This document shows, in pieces, positions 10,699 through 21,692 of a DNA stretch of 64,000 bases; position 1 is the first letter of the stretch; each line of letters opens with the position of its first letter. The notes under the pieces were generated by a model. It was not told the origin of the DNA, made no database searches, and saw only the letters and a program-made list of their open reading frames with translations. Both the position numbers and the translations under genes were made by a program. This DNA comes from Luzula sylvatica (Eukaryota; Streptophyta; Magnoliopsida; Poales; Juncaceae): the NCBI GenBank assembly GCA_946800325.1, contig OX326961.1, forward strand, positions 4,442,655-4,506,654, given 5' to 3'.

Positions 10699-11800
10699 GG
10701 CTATATTATGAGAGTTGGTCGCCAACTACGATTGAAGGAGAGGTAAATGGATGTCCCTATTATATATCATGACCACACAGCCATGAGTAAGACCCATTTG
10801 AAAAACAAAATCGAATTAAAATGCGTCGGCTCAGTACAAACTTTTGTCAAATAGATTCCTTTAGATTTTGGTTTTCATGTACAGCTTTCGTATTTATTAA
10901 CAATTTCGGCATATTCTTCTTATTGGTGAAATTAAGAAGATGCTGACACATGCCATATCAGTCTGTTTAGAATATTAAATTTCACAGAAAAATATCTACT
11001 TTTACACAAGTATATATTTGATGTTTAGACAAAAACGATAGATGTTTCTCTTTGTTTTAGAAAAAATAATTGATATATTGAAATAAAGAAATATATCACA
11101 GAAAAATTATTATCATTTGAAATTCTCAAAATCAGTATCAGTATGATTTTTACAATGTGAAATCTTAGTAATATAGTTAGGGGTGTCAATGGGGCGGATA
11201 CTGCCCGAACCGACCCGAACCGTATCCGAAAAAATATCCGGATCCGAAAAAAAAAATCCGGATCCGGATGAAACCGGATCCGGAACCGTATCCGTTTTTA
11301 CGGGTATGGATCCGGATCTAGGAGCTAATATTTTGATGGATCCGGATATGGATCCGGATACTATCCGGATCCGAATAAAATTTATAAACGGGTAACCGTT
11401 TTGTTGAAATCATGATCAAAATCATAGTAATATCTAATATACAATAACTATATTTTAATTCCTAATAATACTTAATAATCAATGATCACTATATATATAT
11501 AATTTGTTTTAAAATTACAAAATAATCAAGACTTGAATTCTAAAAATATTATTATATTATTATATCATAGTATCAGTTTTAATATCCGAATAGGATCCGT
11601 ATCAGTATTCGTATCCGACAATATCCGAACGGTATCCATATTCGTTTAATATCCGAACCGTATCCGGATCCGGGTAATACCGTATCCGGATCCGTATCCG
11701 AAAAAAAATATGGATATGGATCTGGTATGACCACTATCCGAACCGGATCCGAACCGTTGACACCCCTAAATATAGTGAATGTTTAAAATTTTAAATTTTG
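10699..11800. repeat. Dispersed repeat, copy 1 (with hAT insertion)
   Basis: 'CAACTACGATTGAAGGAGAG' and the following ~150 bases (10723-10860), and 'ACACAAGTATATAT...' through 'ATAGTGAATGTTTAAAATTTT' (11006-11177 plus 11769-11800), recur at 63079-63215 and 63800-64000 with few differences. The two copies differ in their middle part. Copy 1 is interrupted by the hAT element at 11178-11768. I recognise no protein in it. Confidence 0.8.
11178..11768. mobile_element. Non-autonomous hAT element with GGATCC-type subterminal motifs
   Basis: It is bounded by the terminal inverted repeats TAGGGGTGTCAA and TTGACACCCCTA and by a perfect 8-bp target duplication, AATATAGT (11170-11177 and 11769-11776). 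Both hallmarks are of the hAT superfamily. The subterminal regions are packed with the palindrome-rich words ATCCGGATCCG and GGATCCGTATCCG; the centre is AT-rich. It has no transposase. The related copy near 63960 lacks the insertion and shows the empty site. Confidence 0.92.
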
Positions 11801-13891
11801 TCAATTTTTAATTTTTCATGTATATCCCTATAATGACAAATATGATCCAGAAATGCTCAATCTTTTTGAGATAAAAAAAAAAAAAAATTTGTATATGCTT
11901 TGCAGAATTTCTAAATATCAAATAAGCGGTTCTACAAATTCAGAAATATTGTGAATAATCATACAAAACTACATGACATATTATCAGTAAGTTCGTAAAA
12001 TTTTAGAAAATAAAAATACATTAAATATCCAACCCGAAGCGGAACAAGAAAATCATCTAGTACTAATTATAACAATAAATTAGTATCGAAATAAATACTT
12101 CAATATGAAATTCAAACACTGATGGTTAGTCAATTAATTTGATTAGTTTTTAGTGGATTTACATAGTTTTGTTGACATTATAATGGACCATTCGTTTTAG
12201 CCACTGGCAAAAATAATATTGCAGCACACAATATATGAGAATTTGCTGGTTCCTTGTAGGTAATAATTCGTTAACCGGCGACCCCTGTTTTTTTCTTGAG
12301 AAATTGAATAACATAGTCAATGTGTGACACGAGAGATGCACATACCATACACTAGATTAGGTGAACTTTGAAACAGAAGCCATACACAGGGGTTGGTGAA
12401 ATTTGAAACAGAATTTCGAGGGGAATTTGGTCAAGGGAAGCATGCATGATTAATGCGTGGGAATGTATGGTTGCTCATGATTCATCATTGACGTGGGTAC
12501 AACGTCCGCACTTCATGCAATGGGGTTGGAGATGTGTTCTTAAATGACCTTACTTTTTAAAAATGTTTTGGGTTAGCAAAATCTAAGATTATAGTTAGCA
12601 AAATCATAATCTATATTATGGCCATTGCAAATGGTGCAAAAAAGAAGAAAAAAGATGCCGACTAAGGCGCGCCACGTAATTTTTCCGTGTTGGTTGCCGG
12701 ACCGGTGAACTTTTGAATATTATTATTAAATTGACAAATTACTAAATTATTTTTTTAAAAGAATATACCATAAAAAAAAATTCTACCATAGAATCCCATT
12801 ATATATGATACATTTCAAATTATAACTAAATGTATAAATACATTTAAAAAGTATAACTAAACGTATAAAGCCATTTAAAAATGTATCACATAAATGTATA
12901 ACATATATGTAAATATTTATAACATGTATTTTATTTCAAAAAGAATATCATACACCAAAAAAGTATGTATATAATATACATAAATTTATAACACATAAAT
13001 GTATATCATACACGTAAAAATATCTAATATGTATTGTTCTAAGAATATATATCACACATATAAAATGTATATTATGCATTTAAAAACATATAATACATAA
13101 AATTATATCATACATATAAAATTGTATAACATGTATCTGAACTATACGACCTACATATAAAACGTATACGTAAGAAATACTTAACATACATCTTGAAAGT
13201 ACATGGTACATTTGAAAGATATAAATATTTGAATGAGTAACGGCGTGCGTGAACGTGTAACAAATCATCGTGCAAAATCATTTAAAAAAAAAAAAAAGTT
13301 AAAAATAGTTCCAATGATTTGACGTATATATTATGTAGGATAGTGACGCCGATAGGAAATAAATTTACTTGCTACAGAAAAATTAATTTCAAATGAGTAA
13401 TTTACCCTTATTTAATGATTGTATATTATTTGGAAAGTAAATCATTATGTATCAAGTGGAGATATAAATAATGTATAATTGGAATAATGTGATTTTTGTA
13501 TTTATATTTTCCAAACTCGTGACATTTAATTGTATCAACAAGATTTAAGCACCAAGAACACCCTGAAATAAATTAGATTACAAATGAAAAAATATTGTCA
13601 TGAAATTATAAAAGTAACATGATGTAATCGTTGGAATTCATCTATTTAGTGAGATTTTTTTTTTAATGATTGCACTAAATTCAACAAATTTTATAAAATA
13701 AAAAAATTTCTACCTTATGCAAAATAAAAGAATATCCCACACTTCTTCAAAAAATTAAATTTGATTATTGAGTTATTGAAGATTAAGATGTTGAGGATTG
13801 ACCAGTAGGCACCAAGTAATGGAGGCAGCAAGAATTTTTTTTTTTAATTGTTGTCAAGAATTACTATCCAAATTGGAATTTTTCAAATTTT
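11801..13891. other. AT-rich intergenic DNA with low-complexity tract
   Basis: At 12780-13230 the sequence is a degenerate repeat of words such as ATACATATAAAATGTATAAC and ACATGTAT, low-complexity AT DNA rather than a gene. A slightly GC-richer spot (12650-12715) shows no coding pattern. Confidence 0.5.
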
Positions 13892-14777
13892 TAGGGGTGT
13901 ACACAGAATTCACCAACCCGCCCAATCCGTTCAATCCGATCCGGACCAATCCGTTTTTCGCGGGTTTCAAATTTGTTGGGTCGGGTCCGGATTGAAACTT
14001 TGACAAACCCGGATGTATGGGTTGGGTTACGGGTTTAAAACTAAAAACCCGCATTAACCCAACCCGACCCATATAATTTCAGATTTTCAAATAATTGTTT
14101 AAGTTTGTAATATAAATTATATGGTAAGCTATTTTTTCATAAATTATATTGTTATGATTTATTTATTATTAATTATTTTCAATATTATATAGTATCTTAT
14201 ATTCTTTTACCTTATATGAATATTATGTTTATCAAGTAATTAAAATTTCTCAAATTAAACTACAAAATTTCTTAACTTAAATCATATACGACATGTTTTC
14301 GTAAATGAGTATTTTCTGTTGATATTATTTATTTTGTTTAAGAGTAAGCTTCGCCTTTTGTTGTTATTTTGTGTTTTCTATAATAGTAAGTTTTTTTTTA
14401 TTTTTTTATGATATCACTATATAAATTTTGTCATGAAATATATAATTAGTACGAACTTTGAAAATTTTCTACATAATTTGTGTTTTATATTTATTGTCAA
14501 AAAATATGACATAAATATAATAAGATGTTCATTATGCATGTTTAATTTTGATTTGCGTGTTTGTAAAATAATTTTCGATGATCTAATTAAGAATATAATT
14601 TGTGTTGTATATTTTTTATAAACTATGAACATATATCGTCATAGTATGTATTTACGAAAAAAATCCGTCCAACCCGGTCAAGATGAGTTTGAAATTTTTT
14701 ATAGATATCATGGGTTGGGTTGGGTTGGGTTACAGTTTAGATAAAAATTCGTCCAACCCGATCTATGTACATACCTA
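13892..14777. mobile_element. Probable hAT-type element with AACCCG motifs
   Basis: The ends are TAGGGGTGTACA and TGTACATACCTA, an inverted pair with two mismatches. Subterminal DNA is rich in AACCCAACCCG at the left (13912-14072) and in GGGTTGGGTTGGGTT plus CCAACCCG at the right (14665-14760). The interior is AT-rich with no transposase. No clean 8-bp duplication is visible, so it is older or the ends have drifted. Confidence 0.65.
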
Positions 14778-16353
14778 ATTTTCATTAATTTTGTTTGATT
14801 AGCATGATTCAAACATTCTAGATTTTCTCTAGACGCATTTATTTCACTTTCCAAATTCGTATAATCATTTACAAAGATAAATTTGTCATTTTAAATTAAT
14901 TTTTTTTGAAACAAATAAAATAATTTTCTGTTAATATCACTAACCAATTATATATGTTATTACGATTGCTCAAGGCAAATAAATCAAAATAACAGAAACT
15001 GCCAAACATAATTCTAATTCTTACCAAATCCATTATTTAAAAAATATTTGAATATAAAGCTATATTTCACAATGGTGGACTACCCCAAAAAAGTTAAAAC
15101 AGTTAATCATAAGTTGTTGGGATTAGTGGAGAAAAGACGACAAAGTGAATTTTAATTGCTCATGCGAGAGTTAATCTCCCTAAGGATTAACAGCGTAGAA
15201 TCTAATTGTCACAGGTTGCTCATTTTTGTCATTTTTTTATTTTTAAGGTTGAGTTGATTTCCACATCTACCAACCATATTATTTTATGCCGCAGTGTGTG
15301 CACGTATAAAGTATTTTCAAAGTGTGAAAATTCAATGTCAAATTTGGTAAAAAGTTTTTGACCTGCATAAAACCTAATATAATATTGTTTTAAACTTTTT
15401 TTCGTTTTTATTCATGTTTAAATGCTTCAGATTTAATTTATCTTCTATTGATTCAAAAAATAAGGGTATTGATCCTTCCCTCCAAAATTCAATACTCCCA
15501 CAAGACTAAACGTGACGTCTCAATTTAGAAACATATTGTCAGTCTAGAAATAAGCAAATGGATAAACATGTGTTTAATTTCGCAATCATTTTGATTTAGA
15601 CAATCATTAACATGTGTCCCATTTATAATTAATTTATGAATGCTGATTCCAAATTGGTTAGTCTCATTAAAACTTTATTCGATGGGTTTGAAAGATTGTG
15701 CTGGAAATATCTTTACATCGCCCACGTTCAATCATACAAGTTTACATAAAAATCACCTATTGTTTTAAGATTATAAAAACTCATTATGAAAATCATACTA
15801 AAATTATTATCATTATTTTTGGAAATAGATAATTATTGAAAATTTTCTCATTTTGTTGAAATAGGATAAAAAGTGAACTGAAATTACGTTAAAAATTTAT
15901 TATGAAAGCCTTCGGACCAATTTTTGTCTGAACTCAATTGGACAATACGTGAGTTATGGGGGCATATGATATTGATTTAATATTTTTCTCATGGAGCTAT
16001 ATTGTTTTCGTATTTATAAATTATTCTTTGCAAACCTAAAATAGAAAACATAAAAAAACTAAAATTTAAGTGTAACCGAGAAATTAGAAAACGTTAATTA
16101 GAGAATCCTAATAAAAAAACTACTACTTAGTTAACAATATAAATGTTTTGAAATTAACAAACATTACAAATAATGTACATAGAGCGGATTAAATCCGAAT
16201 TCTATTAGAACATCCACCCGAATGAGACCCGTAAAAGTCCAAAAAAACACTCATCAAACGAATTCTATTTGGGAGTAGTGACACTCGCACCACGGGTAAT
16301 CTAAACATGTATTCATCGCCTTGTAGTGATACTCTGCTTGTTTCCCACGTGTG
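14778..16353. other. AT-rich intergenic DNA
   Basis: No gene, tRNA or clear repeat was recognised. Confidence 0.5.
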
Positions 16354-16645
16354 CAGAGACAGAGGCAGATTCAGGGGGCGAGCGGCAGGCCCAGCTCCTC
16401 CTATGAAACCGAAATCGAAACTGAAAAAATAATCATTAACGAAGATGATTTTGTTTATTAAAATAATTATAATTATAATTATAATTATAATAAATTTCTT
16501 TATATTTCACAAATAGTGTTAAAACACATGTTTATGAGTTGAGATGTATCAAGTTTAAATTATTCATACAATATTTTTTTTTTTTTTTGTAAGTTCGTCC
16601 CCCATTAAATTCGCCCTCCTTCCTTATAAAACCATCCTTGCTCTG
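16354..16645. mobile_element. Possible decayed hAT-like element
   Basis: Left end CAGAGACAGAGGCAGATTCA; the right end inverted is CAGAGCAAGGATGG. The flanks CCCACGTG (16344-16351) and CCCATGTG (16646-16653) resemble a duplicated 8-mer with one mismatch, but they are not perfectly adjacent to the ends. The interior has an (AATTAT)n run and a poly(T) tract. Confidence 0.35.
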
Positions 16646-17014
16646 CCCATGTGTAGAGGTAATATTTTTTGTTACTAAATTTCAAAAACAAAATAGAGAA
16701 CACAAAAGTATAAAAAATACCATGCAAAAAATACAAAACTATATAATGGCAAAACGAAAAATATAAAAAAAATCCAACGAAGTTTAAAATTTTAGTAAAA
16801 CCGAAAAATAAAAAATATGCAAACACAACATAAGAAAATAGATAATGCAACAACAAAACTATATAATGGCAAAATGAATCTGGTAAGAAATATGAACAAG
16901 TTCAAAATTTGAGTAAATCTAGAAAAATGAAATAGAGATCAAATAAAGAAAATACAAAATTAAAATGAATGTAATGATTACAAAAGAATATGAGATGATG
17001 CCAAAAAACTAGAA

Positions 17015-17053
<39 letters not shown>
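17015..17053. repeat. (ATT)n microsatellite
   Basis: A run of about 13 ATT units immediately before a Helitron-like 5' sequence. Confidence 0.9.
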
Positions 17054-17054
<1 letters not shown>

Positions 17055-17150
17055 TATACTATAGTATTAAAAAATTTCAAATGTTTGAGGAGGTGACATC
17101 TGTCTATTTTTTGGATTGTTTGTTTTATTATTTGTGTAGCCAATTGTGTA

Positions 17151-17712
17151 ACGAATGAAAATAATGAGCACGATTTAGTGTTCCAAATATTTTGTAGTCA
17201 ATCGTGTAACGAGTCACAATAATGTCAAATGAACAACAACATGACATGTGTCCTTTTCATTTTATGTTTTATCATATTTGCTGATAATCGTGTAACGAGT
17301 CACAATGATGAGCAAGATTCAGTATTGAATAATATTTGTGGTCAATCCTGTAACGAGACACAATAATGTTCAAATAAATGAATGTACTAAAAATATCTGA
17401 ATAAATTCATATTAATACTATTTTAATATCTACGAATGAAAATAATGAGCACGATTTAGTGTTTCAAAATTTTTGTAGTCAATCGTGTAACGAATTACAA
17501 TAATGTCAAATGAACAACAACATGACATGTGTCCTTTTCATTTTATGTTTTATCATATTCGATGATAATCGTGTAACGAGTCACAATGATGAGCAAGATT
17601 CACTATTGCATAATATTTGTGGTCAATCGTGTAACGAGACACAATAATGGACAAATAAATGAATGCACTAAAAATATCTAAATAAATTCATATTAATACT
17701 ATTTTAATATCT
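17151..17712. repeat. 281-bp tandem duplication
   Basis: Unit 1 starts at 17151 and unit 2 at 17432, both with ACGAATGAAAATAATGAGCA, and they are nearly identical throughout. Within each unit the word AATCGTGTAACGAGTCACAA recurs three times with slight changes, so there is a smaller internal periodicity too. Confidence 0.9.
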
Positions 17713-17866
17713 AAATAAATTCATATTAATAATTATTTTAATATATAAATATATTGATAGTATATTTTCATATAAATAGTATAATTAATATCTAAGAAAT
17801 CAATAATACTACTTATTTTAATATATATAAATAAATTAATAGTATAATGTTTTCGCAATTCTAGAA

Positions 17867-18129
17867 GAGCCCGTTTACTATGCATTTCAAATTCTCCCCA
17901 GCATCCCCTATATAATTAATTAGCGATTAATTATCATGATGGTTAGTAAAATGACACTCCATTAACAGTTAATTAATATATAATTAAAATACGTATGTAT
18001 TAACCGTTAATAATCAACATTAATTAATTATTAATGGAGTGTATTTTTGTTAATCATCGTGGTGATTAATCACTAATTCGTGATATAGACGATGTTGGGG
18101 GAAATTTGAGGGGAATAGTAGAATTATCC
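17867..18129. mobile_element. Small MITE with 9-bp TSD
   Basis: The two arms are inverted (left GAGCCCGTTTACTATGC...CACTCCATTAA; right TTAATGGAGTG...GAATAGTAGAATTATCC), separated by an AT-rich loop. The direct flanks ATTCTAGAA (17858-17866) and ATTCTAGAA (18130-18138) are identical 9-mers. The 9-bp duplication points to a Mutator-like origin. It has no coding capacity. Confidence 0.8.
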
Positions 18130-18138
18130 ATTCTAGAA

Positions 18139-19049
18139 AGATATATATGTTCTCATGAAAGGGAAAAAGAGAAAAAATATATATTTATATTTTATTGTAA
18201 AAAAATTGAATAATATTTTTTATTTTTAAATATTTACACGGGAATGAAGAAGCTAGCTCTATTTGAAAAAAAAAATACTTATTCTTATCCTTGAAATTAT
18301 AGTGTATATATAATATTGTAAGGTAAAATAAAATAATAATAACATATGTATAATATAATGAGTCGTGTATATTGTTATAAAATTTATAACAAAATATGAA
18401 CCAAAATATCTTGGTAATCTCACAAGTCACTACTATCAAAATAAAATTTATCACATATAAAACTTAAAATACATGGCATGATCATTCGTACTTCCATAAC
18501 AAAAAAGAAAATAATATTTTTGTTATAATTTTCTCAAATACAAACTCTGAAAGAAAAGTAATAATTTCGCATCGTACAGTTTCTATTTTGTGTTTTCCGA
18601 AGCAGAGCGAGTATACCTGCTAGTAATATCACAAAAATATTTAATTAAACATGATTAACTTATGTGAATGAAAATAAAATAGTATAAGAACTTATATTTA
18701 TCGTATTATTAATATGATTTATTATCTAATATAATTTGACATTTAATCTGTTTAGCACTTCGTATTGTCTACCACATATGAATATTTTTTAATAATATTT
18801 ATAATTAATGAATTTATCATATCATCTAATTTATCATCTAATTTACCAACCCCCTTATTTTTGACCTGTCTTTGAGTCTCTTCATGATGCCACATCATCA
18901 TGGACGTAATTCATGATTATTGACCATTAGATTTTGTGATGTGGTTTCATCCTACATATTAATAAATTGAACTATTAGATGTACTGATGTGATTTGATCT
19001 CAATCATTCATATTTTGTTAGATTTTTTGAAGATCATATTTTTTGTAGT
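18139..19049. other. AT-rich DNA, no gene
   Basis: Holds only the possible Helitron end at 18596-18623. No other feature was recognised. Confidence 0.5.
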
Positions 19050-19057
19050 CATTTGTG

Positions 19058-19544
19058 TAGGGATGGGCAAAAATGGTTCGGTTTATTTGGGAAACGAACC
19101 GAACCGGTCGAATTCGGTTTAATCGGTTCGGTTTTTCGGTTTATTCGGTTCGGTTAAAAAATTGATATTATTCGGTTCGGTTCGGTTTTGGTATTTCTAA
19201 AACCGATTAAACCGAACCGACCGAATTAGTATTACTTTTCATGTTTTTATTATGTTTATTTTAAAATATTAATAGTTTATATTTTAAAATTATAAGTAAT
19301 ATAATTATATTTTATATGATTTGTTTTTATATTTTTTTTGCTAAATAGAATTTGAATTGTATCATTATAAAGCTTCTTATTCGGTTCAACCGAACAAACC
19401 GAATAACAAATTCGGTTTAATCGGTTCGGTTTTAAATCGGTTCAAATTTTATTCGGTTCGGTTCGGTTTGAATCTAGTTTGGTTCGGTTTAATTGGATTT
19501 GGTCTTAATCGGTTCGGTTCGGTTCGACAGAATGTCCACCCCTA
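19058..19544. mobile_element. hAT MITE with CGGTTCGGTT motifs, copy 1
   Basis: The terminal repeats are TAGGGATGGGCA and TGTCCACCCCTA (inverted, imperfect), flanked by a perfect 8-bp duplication, CATTTGTG (19050-19057 and 19545-19552). Subterminal regions are arrays of CGGTTCGGTT and AACCGAACCG. It belongs to the same family as 58884-59397. No transposase. Confidence 0.92.
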
Positions 19545-19675
19545 CATTTGTGTGTCATTAGTGTACACCATATTTTAAGCATCCTTAGAAACCCACATCA
19601 TTCTACATAAATGATATGGAATATTATTATTGGTTAGGTTCACATTAGACTGAGTTTATTCAATTGTTTAGCATT

Positions 19676-20355
19676 ACATATAATATTACATGATCAAATG
19701 TGAATTTAATAGAAGATGAAAAGTTTATATATGAAATATTAATAACTTAATTTGTGCTATAATAAAACTTACATCATATATTAGTATCATTTTAGAAATT
19801 TAATTTTAAAAATCCGTCAAATATTTTCATTTTAATTTTCTCTTTATTTTGACATCCAAATCAGCATAGTTCGTACATGCTGTTTTTCATAATTTGAATT
19901 TATAAATATATTATGAAAGAAAAATACAATGCAAAAAATCAAATTTTTACGTAACAGAATTTTAACAATTGTATTTACATAATAGAATTTCAGGTATGAT
20001 TATTTATTTAAAAAAAATTATAACTATAAAAATCTCATATAATACTAAGTGGATTAGATTTGTATTTTTAAAATACATATAATATTACATTATCAAAAGT
20101 GAATTCAATGGAAGATAAAAAGTTATATATAAAATATTAATACTTAATATGTATTATTATAAAACATACATCAAACATTTGTATTATTTTTTAAAATTCA
20201 TCAAATGTTTTCATTTTTATTTTCTCTTTATTTGACATTAATATAGCATAGTTCATACATACTTTTTTCATAATTTAAGTATTACTATTTATTTTAAAAA
20301 ACGTATAACTATAAAAATCCCATATAACACTAAGCATATTAGATTTGTATTTTTT
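19676..20355. repeat. ~399-bp tandem duplication, second unit shortened
   Basis: ACATATAATATTACATGATC at 19676 and ACATATAATATTACATTATC at 20075 start two parallel copies that both end near 'TTAGATTTGTATTTTT' (about 20070 and 20355). The second copy has an internal deletion of roughly 120 bp. Non-coding. Confidence 0.8.
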
Positions 20356-20999
20356 TTTAAATGAAATAATTTTTTTTAAAACTAATAGAAATAAAAAATA
20401 ATTATTCAATTAATTGACTTCTTAAACTTATAAACACTTGTCAAATAATATTGGAAAAAATTAAAATTAAAAAAATCGTATGATGTAAAAATAATTTCTA
20501 CTTATGTTTATTTTCAATTAAATTTTGTTATTATTTAAAAAATTACTTTCCTATTAAGTTTGATATTATTTATAATTGTCATTGCAGTTTGAATCAATAA
20601 AAATTTATTATTATTATATAATTAATGATGTGTTATTACATATGTTGTATGATTTATTATTTTTATATTTGGTATTTTATGAAATGTGTGAACGATTATA
20701 TTATATAATATTTGTTGTTATGTTTTTCCGTAGAATTGCATTGCATCTCATATATTATTAAATAATGACACTAATTTATGTGTTATTATTAGATTCAAAA
20801 AATGAGATTATTGTCATCATAATGTAAAATAATTATAAAACATATAAATAATCATAGATTAATGGATTCAAATAATTTTATTTTAGAATTATATCATCAA
20901 TATTATCATAGATTAATGAGTTCAAATAATTTGTATTACAATGAAAAAACATAATTAATACACTCGTTGCGTAGCGCGAGTATTCTCCTAGTATAATTT

Positions 21000-21586
21000 A
21001 AAATTAAGTATAATTATCACTTATTTATTGTCCATACATTAATAATTGACGAGATATTAAGAAAAACCGAAAAACATGTTCGAATATTTTCAAATGGACT
21101 TCCCCAACAATTCTTCTAATGTGACCGGTTCAATGTCCTCACTAATTTAATGATGGAGAAATATAGTTTGCTTCCGAAATTCGCCCAACTTTTCTTGATG
21201 ACATCATCAATTAAAATTGACTAAAAATATGTTCTCAATTTGCACCCCAACTTCTCTCCAATAAATCTTGTCCCAAAATTTGATAATTTAATTAAAATTT
21301 AATTCATTACACGATTGATTAGTTCAATTATAAGATAATTAATTACAATCATTATTAATTGGAAGAAGAGTTCGGATGTGGAAATTAGAGACCCATTTCT
21401 TCAAAAAAAATAAAATCGTGATGTCAAGATTTTGACAATCAAATATGGAGGCACAGCAGAAAATCTGTTTAATGATTTGCACTTTGAACGTGTCGATAAA
21501 CTTGGACTTTCCAGCCACTCTCCTTTTTACAATTAAATAATCCCTGTTCGAAACTATCTTCACCTCTTGGACTATAGCCATTTGCC
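21000..21586. other. Upstream region of the acyltransferase gene
   Basis: AT-rich. No open frame of interest. The proximal part presumably contains promoter elements, but I recognise none beyond the TATA box. Confidence 0.5.
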
Positions 21587-21594
21587 TATAAATA
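21587..21594 (+). promoter_or_regulatory. TATA box of the acyltransferase gene
   Basis: TATAAATA lies 99 bases before the ATG at 21693. A start of transcription about 30 bases downstream (near 21620) would give a purine-rich leader of about 70 bases. Confidence 0.7.
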
Positions 21595-21692
21595 CAAAAT
21601 AAACCATTCCAAATCATGCACAGCCCACAATAAGAGATTACAGAGCAAAGAACAAGAAAGAAAAAATATCGAGAGATAGAGGAAGTGAGACA

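Larger units (their letters stand above)
17053..20991 (+). mobile_element. Candidate Helitron region, extent uncertain
   Basis: The left side, ATACTATAGTATTAAAAAATT, followed by 'TTTGAGGAGGTGACATCTGTC', resembles the 5' region of many plant non-autonomous Helitrons. Two possible 3' ends lie on the plus strand. At 18596-18623 the sequence is CCGAAGCAGAGCGAG..CTAG|T. At 20963-20991 a CTCGTTGCGTAGCGCGAG hairpin is followed by TATTCTC and CTAG|T. The region contains a tandem duplication, a MULE-type MITE and a hAT MITE that inserted later. No Rep/helicase frame is present. The 5' end pairing is a guess; the 3' end at 20991 is the strongest part. Confidence 0.4.
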
